This document shows, one piece after another, positions 18,845 through 25,568 of a stretch of DNA of 25,568 bases (positions are counted from its first letter, which is position 1; each line of letters opens with the position of its first letter). The notes under the pieces are model-generated. The model was not told the DNA's origin, searched no databases, and saw nothing but the letters and a program-made list of their open reading frames with translations. Both the position numbers and the translations under genes were made by a program. The DNA is from an uncultured Acidimicrobiales bacterium (lineage in GTDB: Bacteria > Actinomycetota > Acidimicrobiia > Acidimicrobiales > UBA10347): assembly GCA_937942965.1 (NCBI GenBank), contig CALDGN010000117.1, positions 1 to 25,568 of the forward strand. Direction: 5' to 3'.

Positions 18845-18865
18845 TACGTGAAGGGGAAACGACCA

Positions 18866-19822
18866 ATGTCGACTGGCGCTGCCGTGCCTGCCACGCCATT
18901 TCTAGACCGACTTGCCGCTGCACCCATCTCGTGGGGCATCTGCGAAGTCCCTGGATGGGGAGCCCAGCTTCCGCCGGAACGTGTGCTCGACGAGATGCAC
19001 GAACTCGGCTTCACGACGACCGAGCTCGGCGCCGCCGGCTACCTGCCCGAAGACCCACAGGCCCTGCGCAGCCTGCTAGGAGAGCACCACCTCAGCCTCT
19101 GCGGCGCCTTCATCCCCGTCGTCGTACACGACGCATCCGAGGCCGACGCCACCCGCACGGCAGTCCGCGAGGCCGCCGACCTGCTCAGCGCTGCCGGTGC
19201 CACCTACTTCATCAGCGCACCCGTCATGGACTGGGACTGGGGTCCAAAGCGCGACCTCAGCGATGCCGAATGGGCCCACGCCTACGCGATGCTCGACGAG
19301 ATCGAGGACTTCTGCGTCGAGCGTGGACTGATCCAGGCCGTGCACCCACATTTGGGCACGCTCCTCGAACGAGATCACGAAGTCCAACGGGTGCTCGACA
19401 ACACCCGTGCTGGCTTCACCCTCGACACCGGTCACCTGCTCATCGGTGGCTACGACCCGATGCAGTTTGTCGAGAACCACTTCGACCGGATCACACACGT
19501 GCATCTCAAAGATGTCGTGATGGACCTTGCGATCCCGGTCCTGAACGGCGAGACGCCAATCATGGACGGCGTCCAACAGGGCATGTTCTGCAACCTCGGG
19601 GCCGGCGACGTGCCGATCGCCGAAGTCGTACAAGCCGTCGATGCCCGAGGCTTTGGCGGTCTCTACGTGATCGAACAAGACGCCGCGATCCTGGGCGACC
19701 TGCCTGCGCCCGGTACCGGCCCCAAGAACGATATTGCGACTAGCGTCGCGTATCTGGCGGGACTATCCCTTTCTGGGGGTTCCGCCGACATGAAACCAAC
19801 AATGGAGGGGAACTCCCAATGA
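18866..19822 (+). CDS. Sugar phosphate isomerase/epimerase family protein, IolE-like (probable inosose dehydratase)
   Basis: This is a 318-residue TIM-barrel protein of the xylose-isomerase-like family. Metal-site regions are visible: Glu in TTTELGAAGYLP, AVHPHLGTLLE, FTLDTGHLLIGG, THVHLKDVVMD and YVIEQD, an arrangement like that of IolE, which dehydrates scyllo-inosose in inositol breakdown. The IolC-like kinase downstream supports this, but an epimerase of another sugar is possible. The ATG at 18866 has a GAAGGGGAAA site about 7 nt upstream. The last 4 nt overlap the substrate-binding protein gene. It is the first gene of the operon controlled by the 18831 operator. Confidence 0.82.
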   Translation: MSTGAAVPATPFLDRLAAAPISWGICEVPGWGAQLPPERVLDEMHELGFTTTELGAAGYLPEDPQALRSLLGEHHLSLCGAFIPVVVHDASEADATRTAVREAADLLSAAGATYFISAPVMDWDWGPKRDLSDAEWAHAYAMLDEIEDFCVERGLIQAVHPHLGTLLERDHEVQRVLDNTRAGFTLDTGHLLIGGYDPMQFVENHFDRITHVHLKDVVMDLAIPVLNGETPIMDGVQQGMFCNLGAGDVPIAEVVQAVDARGFGGLYVIEQDAAILGDLPAPGTGPKNDIATSVAYLAGLSLSGGSADMKPTMEGNSQ

Positions 19823-20958
19823 AGCGAATGAAGTGGCTCTCGCTGCTGCTGATCTTCGCACTGTTCGCAGCTAGCTGCGGCAGTGACGATCCGATTAGCG
19901 ATGCAATCGATTCAGCAACCGACGCAGCAGGCGATGCCGCCGACGCGGCGACGGATGCTGCTGAAGATGCTGCAGATGCAGTCGAAGACGCCGTGACCGG
20001 CGACGACGACGAAGACGCCATGGCTGAAGAAGATGACGCCATGGAAGACGAAGACGCGATGGAAGAAGAAGAGGAAGTCACCCTGACGCAGGGCAGCGGC
20101 CTCACCTTCCACATGATCACGCACTCCGATGACGGCCCGTTCTGGTCCGTCGTCAAGCGTGGCATGGACGCCGCCTGCGCCGCCCACGGCGTGGACTGTG
20201 TCTGGATGCCAGGCAACAACGACCCAGGCCAGATGGTTGTCGACATTGAGACCGCCATCTCCGAAGGCTCGGCCGGTATCGCAGCTTCGCTGCCAAGCCC
20301 CGACCAGCTCATCGGCCCACTCCAGGACGCAGTTGCAGCCGGTATCCCCGTCTACACGCTGAACTCGGGTCTCAACGACTACCAGACCATTGGCGCAACC
20401 ACCCACATTGGCCAGAGCGAAGACGTCGCTGGCCAGGGCGCAGGCCTCCGCTTCAACGCACTTGGCGCAACCACGGTTCTCTGTGGTCGCCAGGAGCAGT
20501 CGAACGTCGGCCTCACCGAGCGTTGTGACGGCCTCAAGGAGACCTTCAACGGCACCGTGATCGACGAATTCGTCGGCCTCGACGCTGACCAGACTGAGCA
20601 GATCAACGGCATCAAGGCTCAGCTCGAAGCGAACCCTGAAATCGACGGCTTCCTCGGCGTTGGTCCAGTTATCGCAATGTCCGGTCTGACTGCATCGCAG
20701 GACCTCGGACGCGACCTCATCGTGGGTGGCTTCGACATGACGCCAGAACTCCTCGACGCAATCGAGGCAGGCGACATCGCATTCACCGTCGATCAGCAGC
20801 AGTACCTCCAGGGTTACCTGCCGATCGTTCTCATGTTCCTTGAAGCCACCAACGCCAACCAGGCTGGCGGCGGTCTGCCGGTTCTCACCGGCCCAGGCTT
20901 CGTGACCCCAGACAACGCAGCAGCAGTCAAGGCACTCTCCGCAGAGGGCACCCGCTGA
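19819..20958 (+). CDS. ABC transporter sugar-binding lipoprotein (CUT2/ribose type)
   Basis: The 379-residue solute-binding lipoprotein has a signal peptide with lipobox FAASC (Cys20), so it should be lipid-anchored outside the membrane. Residues 21-86 form an extreme acidic stalk: Ala/Asp repeats (TDAAGDAADAATDAAEDAAD), then Asp/Glu runs, with about 31 acidic and no basic residues. From about residue 95 it is a type I periplasmic-binding fold (MITHSDDGPFWSVVKRGMDA; PGNNDPGQMV; GIPVYTLNSG; GFLGVGP; VGGFDMTPELLDAIEAGDI; FTVDQQQYLQGY) as in ribose and inositol binders. The start overlaps the IolE-like stop, with GGAGGGG upstream. Two hairpins follow the stop. The ligand is inferred from context to be a cyclitol or sugar. 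Confidence 0.93.
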   Translation: MKRMKWLSLLLIFALFAASCGSDDPISDAIDSATDAAGDAADAATDAAEDAADAVEDAVTGDDDEDAMAEEDDAMEDEDAMEEEEEVTLTQGSGLTFHMITHSDDGPFWSVVKRGMDAACAAHGVDCVWMPGNNDPGQMVVDIETAISEGSAGIAASLPSPDQLIGPLQDAVAAGIPVYTLNSGLNDYQTIGATTHIGQSEDVAGQGAGLRFNALGATTVLCGRQEQSNVGLTERCDGLKETFNGTVIDEFVGLDADQTEQINGIKAQLEANPEIDGFLGVGPVIAMSGLTASQDLGRDLIVGGFDMTPELLDAIEAGDIAFTVDQQQYLQGYLPIVLMFLEATNANQAGGGLPVLTGPGFVTPDNAAAVKALSAEGTR

Positions 20959-20968
20959 TTCAGCTGAT

Positions 20969-20986
20969 GTGATCGTTCGCGATCAT
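20969..20986 (+). other. Short TTCG-loop hairpin after the binding-protein gene
   Basis: TGATCG-TTCG-CGATCA forms a 6-bp stem (plus a G-T pair) with a stable TTCG tetraloop, 10 nt after the stop. With the larger stem at 20997 it probably protects the 3' end of the upstream message. Confidence 0.45.
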
Positions 20987-20996
20987 TGATCCGTTG

Positions 20997-21027
20997 GTCG
21001 GGGCGGAGGTTCGTCCTCCGCCCCGAC
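20997..21027 (+). terminator. 13-bp GC hairpin between binding-protein and permease genes (probable partial terminator)
   Basis: GTCGGGGCGGAGG and CCTCCGCCCCGAC pair perfectly around a 5-nt TTCGT loop. No T-run follows, so read-through to the permease is likely. Such stems between binding-protein and permease genes commonly set a higher level for the binding protein, by attenuation or by blocking 3' decay. Confidence 0.7.
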
Positions 21028-21188
21028 ACGGAACCCGCCCGATCCTGGCGGTACCAGCGAGCTGAGGCTCGCGGGAAAGGATCGACGTCGACGAGGTGTA
21101 GGGGCCGCGTCGACAAGACCCTTTGGGGTCGTCCGATAGTGCACCGTTGCCCAATGCCACGGTGCTTGCAGAGGGGGAGTGGTCACGA

Positions 21189-23822
21189 GTGAGTGACACC
21201 ATCGCGGGTGACGCAGACCCGCAGACAGAGCAGGCCGCACCAGCGGCCGACGAACGCCTCGCCTATCGCGGCGTGTTCCAGCGGATGCTCATCCGCCCAG
21301 AGATCGGCGCCGCAATCGGTGCGATCGCGATCTGGACATTCTTCTGGGCCGTTTCGGTCCCGTTCGGCAAGGCCGGTGGCGCAGCCTCGATTCTCGACGT
21401 CGCCTCGTCGCCGCTCGGCATCATGGCGGTCGCCGTCGCGATGCTCATGATCGGCGGCGAGTTCGACCTCTCCACCGGTGCCGCAACTGGTGCCTTCGGC
21501 ATCATCATGATTCTTATGGTCCGTGACGTCGTCGGCGATGCCGGCGGCTGGGGGCTTTCGCTGTGGTGGGCACTTCCGCTGTCGTTGGCCGCGGCGATCA
21601 CGCTCGGCTGGTTCAACGGCACCGTTGTGGACCGAACCGGGCTGCCGAGCTTCATTGTCACGCTCGCATCCTTCTTTGTTCTCAAAGGCGCCAAGCTCGG
21701 CTTCTCGAAGCAGCTCGTGGACCAGATCCAAACCGGCAAGCTCGACGATCTGATCATTGCCGCCGACCAGGAACGCCTCGTTGGGCTACGCCTAATCGAC
21801 GACGCTGAGGGAGCACGGCAACAAGAACTGCTCAACTCGCTCGGCGTCACGATGGACACCCCTGTCGAGGGCCTCGAAGCTGGCAACGGCACCTTCGGCG
21901 CACTGCTCGATGCCGTCCGCGCCGCAGACGCCAACGACAACGCCCGCGAGCTGGAACAACTCGCCGAGCTGAGCCGCTCGTTCATCGATCGCCCGGACAA
22001 GGGCTACAGCACGCTCAACGAGATCTTCGCCTACGACTGGCTGCGCAACGAACACATCTGGGAATGGCGTGACTGGGCCTACATGCTCGGTGCGTTCCTC
22101 GGTCTGTCGCTACTCGTGCTTGCGGTGTACGAGATGCACTTCCGGCGCAAGCCCGGCGTCGAGTCGGCTGGCATTTTGCCGCTGTGTGGTGGCCTCTTGA
22201 TCGCCGTTGCTGGTGCTGTACTCACGATCGTCTCGTTGACGAACCGCAGTCAGAACCCGATTGCAGCCGTGCTCGCCATCGCCTCATCACTCGCTGTCGT
22301 GGGCATCGGCTTGTCGATCATGCGGAGCTACCGCCATCGAGCCAATGCCCAAGGCGTTTCGATCGCGGTGAAGAGCCTGATGCGAAACGCATTGGTGCTT
22401 CCCGGTGTTGCTCTAGCCCTTGTCGGCATGTGGCGTCTCCACGCCACCGATTCGGTTGGCGGCAACACCGTCGGGGCAATCCTGATCGGCGCCGGCATGT
22501 TGGTGGCGCTGATCGGTTGGGGGTCAACCCGATATGTCCGCCGGGCCTCGCTCGGCGACGCCGCCCAGCAACTCGGCGATGCGTCCGACGACTTCGACGA
22601 TTCGCGAAGCGGCTCGGTCGCACCACCGTTCGTGATCGGCCTCGTTGCACTTGTCGTCGGCATGTTCCTCGCCCGCCGGATGGACGCCGACAACAGCACC
22701 AACCTTGTCGTCGAGTGGGACCTCAGCGGCTGGGCGATGTTCCTGATCGCCCTCGTGGTCGCGGGCCTCGCCGCATTCCTGAGCGCTGTTCGTGGTGACA
22801 CGGTCGCAGCGGAACTCTCCGCCGGCGAAACGGCAGTGTCACGAGCGATGTCGGTCCTGATCGGGACCGCCGGTCAACGCATGCGCACCGCCGGCATCTT
22901 GACGTTCATCGTCACCATGCTGTTCCTGGCCCAAGCCACGATCCAGGGCGCACGAGCGATCTTCTTCATGCTGCTACTCGGCGTCGCCGCCGTGAGCTGC
23001 ATGACCGGTGTTCGCCGAGCACGGAACGTGTCGCACCCACTCGGCTCGCTCCTGCTGCTCATCGTGTCGGTCCTGGTTGCGGGCACCGCGTTCTTCATTC
23101 GGGCCGAGTCGATGACGCCCAAGTTCCGCACCCAGATGTTCTCGGTGCTGTTGGCCGTCGCTGCGCTCATGGCGATTTGGGCAATCGCGACGCTGATCTT
23201 CCAAGAACGCTCCGGACCCGACCACGACGCGGATGGTCTCGGCCGTGGCCTTGCCGTCGCTGGTGGCCTGGCGCTGACCGTCGGCCTCTTCATCCGCTTG
23301 CTCGCCGTAACCGAAGCCGAAGTGCTGCGAGGCATCACCCCGACCCGTTTCAGTGTCCGGATCCTTTGGTTCCTCGCCTTTACGGCGGTCGCGACGTGGG
23401 TGCTCGGCCGAACCCGCTTCGGCTCATGGATCTTCGCCGTTGGTGGCAACAAAGATGCGTCTCGCCAGGTCGGCGTGCCCGCATCACGTACCAAGACCCA
23501 GCTGTTCATGATCACCGCAGTCGCGGCCTGGTTGGTCGGCCTGTTGCTGGCGTTCCGTCTGAACACGATCCAGGCCAGCACCGGTGATGGCGAAGAGTTC
23601 GAGTACATCATCGCCGCCGTGGTTGGCGGCAACGCCTTGACCGGCGGTCGAGGCTCAACGCTCGGTGCCGCGATCGGCGCCTTCATCATGGCAATGTCAG
23701 TCCAGGGCATTCCGTCTGCGAGATGGAACTCGGACTGGCGCTTCGTCTTCGTCGGCGTGATCCTGCTCCTCGCAGTGATCGCGAACAACTACATCCGTAC
23801 CCAGGCCGAACAGGCTCGCTGA
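21189..23822 (+). CDS. ABC transporter permease (ribose/fructose type) with about 540-residue internal membrane insertion
   Basis: The protein has about 877 residues from the GTG at 21189, against 320-400 for the family. Residues 29-175 are a normal N-half with five spans and the GGEFDLSTGA motif (about 89-98), ending LPSFIVTLASFFVLKG. Residues 718-877 are a normal C-half: WVLGRTRFGSWIFAVGGN, VPASRTKTQLFM, AAVVGGNALTGGRGS and final spans. Between lie a polar 110-residue segment (about 178-290) and about 12 hydrophobic spans to residue 708, which I do not recognise. The frame is continuous, with no stop or shift. By analogy with RbsC the insertion falls in an extracytoplasmic loop, and an even number of spans keeps the C-half topology. 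It is 11 nt before the ATPase gene. An upstream TTG (21123) or GTG (21162) start is possible. Confidence 0.9.
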   Translation: MSDTIAGDADPQTEQAAPAADERLAYRGVFQRMLIRPEIGAAIGAIAIWTFFWAVSVPFGKAGGAASILDVASSPLGIMAVAVAMLMIGGEFDLSTGAATGAFGIIMILMVRDVVGDAGGWGLSLWWALPLSLAAAITLGWFNGTVVDRTGLPSFIVTLASFFVLKGAKLGFSKQLVDQIQTGKLDDLIIAADQERLVGLRLIDDAEGARQQELLNSLGVTMDTPVEGLEAGNGTFGALLDAVRAADANDNARELEQLAELSRSFIDRPDKGYSTLNEIFAYDWLRNEHIWEWRDWAYMLGAFLGLSLLVLAVYEMHFRRKPGVESAGILPLCGGLLIAVAGAVLTIVSLTNRSQNPIAAVLAIASSLAVVGIGLSIMRSYRHRANAQGVSIAVKSLMRNALVLPGVALALVGMWRLHATDSVGGNTVGAILIGAGMLVALIGWGSTRYVRRASLGDAAQQLGDASDDFDDSRSGSVAPPFVIGLVALVVGMFLARRMDADNSTNLVVEWDLSGWAMFLIALVVAGLAAFLSAVRGDTVAAELSAGETAVSRAMSVLIGTAGQRMRTAGILTFIVTMLFLAQATIQGARAIFFMLLLGVAAVSCMTGVRRARNVSHPLGSLLLLIVSVLVAGTAFFIRAESMTPKFRTQMFSVLLAVAALMAIWAIATLIFQERSGPDHDADGLGRGLAVAGGLALTVGLFIRLLAVTEAEVLRGITPTRFSVRILWFLAFTAVATWVLGRTRFGSWIFAVGGNKDASRQVGVPASRTKTQLFMITAVAAWLVGLLLAFRLNTIQASTGDGEEFEYIIAAVVGGNALTGGRGSTLGAAIGAFIMAMSVQGIPSARWNSDWRFVFVGVILLLAVIANNYIRTQAEQAR

Positions 23823-23833
23823 GAGGAACTGCG

Positions 23834-24634
23834 ATGGCACTGCTTGAACTCCAGAACATCTCGAAGTACTACGGGAACATCATCGCCCTGCAGGGTGTCA
23901 CCACCGAAGTCAACGCGGGCGAAGTCACCTGCGTGCTCGGCGACAACGGTGCTGGCAAATCGACCTTCATCAAGATCCTCGCGGGCGTGCACCAGCACGA
24001 CGACGGTGATTTCTTGCTCGAAGGCGATTCGGTGCGGTTCAACTCGCCCCGCGAGGCACTCGACCGCGGCATCGCGGCCGTGTACCAGGACCTGGCGATG
24101 GTCCCGCTCATGTCGGTCTGGCGCAACTTCTTCCTCGGTTCCGAACCGACCAAGGGCATCTGGCCATTCGAGTGGATCGACCGCGCCGGTGCGAAGCAGA
24201 TTGCGAAAGAAGAGATGGCCAAGATGGGCATCGACATTCGCGACACCGAACAGCCGGTCGGCACGCTTTCCGGTGGTGAGCGCCAGTCGGTGGCCATCGC
24301 CCGTGCGGTGTACTTCGGCGCCAAGGTGCTGATCCTCGACGAGCCGACCTCGGCGCTCGGCGTCAAGCAGAGCGGCGTCGTACTTCGCTACATCGTCGAA
24401 GCGGCCAAGCGTGGGCTTGGCGTGATCTTCATCACCCACAACCCCTCGCACGCGTACCCGGTCGGCGACCGGTTCCTGATCCTCAACCGAGGCAAGTCGA
24501 TGGGCAACTTCGCCAAGAGCGAGGTCAGCCAGCAAGAGCTCACCCAGCTCATGGCCGGCGGCGCCGAACTCGAACAGCTCCAACACGAACTCGCCGAAGC
24601 CATCGCCTCGAAGGACGCCGCTTCGGCGAGCTGA
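23834..24634 (+). CDS. ABC transporter ATP-binding protein (single NBD, FrcA-like)
   Basis: The 266-residue ATPase drives the adjacent permease. It shows Walker A GDNGAGKST (36-44), Q-loop Gln85 (YQDLA), signature LSGGE (145-149), Walker B VLILDE (165-170), D-loop SALGVKQ and H-loop His202 (ITHN). It carries one nucleotide-binding domain, like the fructose transporter ATPase FrcA, rather than the fused pair of RbsA/MglA, so two copies should assemble with a permease dimer. The ATG at 23834 has GAGAGGAA upstream and lies 11 nt after the permease stop. A short acidic/helical C-terminal tail (LEQLQHELAEAIASKDAA) follows the core. Confidence 0.96.
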   Translation: MALLELQNISKYYGNIIALQGVTTEVNAGEVTCVLGDNGAGKSTFIKILAGVHQHDDGDFLLEGDSVRFNSPREALDRGIAAVYQDLAMVPLMSVWRNFFLGSEPTKGIWPFEWIDRAGAKQIAKEEMAKMGIDIRDTEQPVGTLSGGERQSVAIARAVYFGAKVLILDEPTSALGVKQSGVVLRYIVEAAKRGLGVIFITHNPSHAYPVGDRFLILNRGKSMGNFAKSEVSQQELTQLMAGGAELEQLQHELAEAIASKDAASAS

Positions 24635-24637
24635 ACC

Positions 24638-25568
24638 ATGACCGAATCGATTCCTCAAGCGCTCACCGTCGGACGGGTGAGTGTGGATCTGTACGCCCAA
24701 CAACCAAACGCGAATGCCACCAACATCGACACCTTCAAGAAGTCGGTAGGCGGCACTTCGACCAACGTTGCCGTCGCGGCCGCGCTGCTCGGCGTCGAGA
24801 CGGCGACGTTCACCAAGGTCGGCGACGACGAGTTCGGCGAATACGTGCGCCACGCGCTCCTCGACACGTTTGGCGTCGACAGTCGCTGGGTCGGCACCGA
24901 CCCGAACCTTGCGACACCGCTGGCTTTCGCCATCCTCGATCCGCCCGAAGATCCACGCATCATCTTCTACCGCGAGCCGTCTGCTCCGGACCTGCAGATC
25001 CAGCCCGACGAGGTCCCGGCCGATGTGATCGAACAGGTTCCGGTGCTGTGGATCCCGGCGTCGCGGTTCCATGCCGAACCGAGTGCGACGACCGTGCGCA
25101 CGTTGCTCGAACGGCGCGGACGTCGCCACCACACGGTGATGGACCTCGACTGGCGCCCCATGTTCTGGGATTCGATGGAGCAAGCGCGTCGGGCGATCAG
25201 CCCGATGCTCGATCACTGCACGATCGCTGTCGGCAACCGCACGGAGTGCGAGGTTGCCGTAGGCGAGTCAGACCCCGATCGTGCAGCCGACGCGCTCCTC
25301 GAGCGAGGCTTGAGTACCGCGATCGTCAAGCTCGGCGCCGACGGCGTCATGGTCGCCACCGCGGACCGCCGCGAAGTCATCCCGCCGTTCCTCGTCGAGG
25401 TCGTGTGTGGCCTTGGCTCCGGCGACGCCTTTGGCGGTGCGCTCATCCACGGTCTGGTCAACGATCTCGACCTGGCCGAGGCCGTGCGCAACGGCAACGC
25501 AGCCGGTGCGATTGTCGCCAGCCGCCTTATGTGCGCCGACGACATGCCGACGCTGGCAGAAATCAATG
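24638..25568 (+). CDS. PfkB-family carbohydrate kinase, IolC-like (5-dehydro-2-deoxygluconokinase), partial (3' end outside window)
   Basis: The frame is open from the ATG at 24638 to the window end (310 codons). It is a ribokinase-fold kinase: VGRVSVDLYA and SVGGTSTNVAVAAALLG at the N-terminus, then the catalytic anion hole GSGDAF (260-265, base Asp263). FYREPSAPDLQ and MDLDWRPMFW align with the matching regions of Bacillus IolC (R-D-x-x-A-D-L and L-D-Y-R-P), which favours phosphorylation of 2-deoxy-5-keto-gluconate in inositol breakdown over ribokinase or fructokinase. It begins 3 nt after the ATPase stop in the same operon. Some actinobacterial IolC proteins carry C-terminal extensions; whether this one does cannot be seen. 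Confidence 0.88.
   Translation, partial: MTESIPQALTVGRVSVDLYAQQPNANATNIDTFKKSVGGTSTNVAVAAALLGVETATFTKVGDDEFGEYVRHALLDTFGVDSRWVGTDPNLATPLAFAILDPPEDPRIIFYREPSAPDLQIQPDEVPADVIEQVPVLWIPASRFHAEPSATTVRTLLERRGRRHHTVMDLDWRPMFWDSMEQARRAISPMLDHCTIAVGNRTECEVAVGESDPDRAADALLERGLSTAIVKLGADGVMVATADRREVIPPFLVEVVCGLGSGDAFGGALIHGLVNDLDLAEAVRNGNAAGAIVASRLMCADDMPTLAEIN

Noticed and set aside
18808..19743. Plus-strand 311-codon frame overlapping the IolE-like gene
   Set aside because: It is a different frame of the same strand, dominated by Arg/Pro/His, without motifs; the IolE-like frame has a proper ribosome binding site and metal motifs.
21123..23822. The large permease as two fused complete permeases
   Set aside because: Each signature motif (EFDLSTG, RTRFG...VGGN, VGGNALTGG) occurs once, at opposite ends, so it is one permease with an insertion rather than a tandem fusion.
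23789..25216. Minus-strand 475-codon open frame
   Set aside because: It runs antisense to the ATPase and the kinase, both with complete motifs; Arg/His/Asp-rich shadow.

Overview
The window looks like chromosomal DNA of a high-GC actinobacterium, most likely of the Acidimicrobiia/Ilumatobacter type. This is an inference from GC-rich codon use, frequent GTG and TTG starts, an actinobacterial-type polyphosphate glucokinase, an amidase/BVMO-rich gene content and a very acidic lipoprotein as in marine lineages. I saw no rRNA, tRNA, IS element, phage gene or CRISPR array. Coding density is high and no gap exceeds 300 bases; the longest is 20959-21188, which holds two hairpins.

Left block, all minus strand (1-8122). 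It contains an alkaline-phosphatase-superfamily hydrolase carrying a C-terminal PhnZ-like HD domain and cut by the window edge, a choline-sulfatase-like sulfatase, a Baeyer-Villiger-type flavin monooxygenase, an amidase, a VOC protein and methylmalonyl-CoA mutase. The first three are closely spaced and the sulfatase start overlaps the monooxygenase stop. The VOC protein and the mutase overlap by 4 nt, which points to propionyl-CoA/methylmalonyl-CoA metabolism.

Middle block (8275-17685). This is mostly housekeeping: a small orphan protein, polyphosphate glucokinase, a Prx5-type peroxiredoxin behind a strong hairpin terminator, a second amidase, a SulP/STAS anion transporter, two tandem nitroreductases, a small single-span membrane protein, hemB, a SAM methyltransferase and purC.

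Right block (17710-25568). This is a sugar or cyclitol catabolic locus, probably for myo-inositol or a related compound. A LacI-family repressor diverges from an operon of an IolE-like dehydratase/isomerase, a lipoprotein substrate-binding protein, an ABC permease, a single-domain ABC ATPase and an IolC-like kinase that runs off the window. A perfect 14-bp palindrome (TTGGAGCGCTCCAA, 18831-18844) lies just downstream of a TTGACA promoter and is the likely repressor operator. The permease is the standout: about 877 residues instead of the usual 320-400, because about 540 residues, with a soluble segment and about 12 extra membrane spans, sit between the two halves of an otherwise normal ribose/fructose-type permease. 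Its partner binding protein also has an unusual stalk with about 31 acidic residues in 66. Together these suggest an unusual importer architecture.
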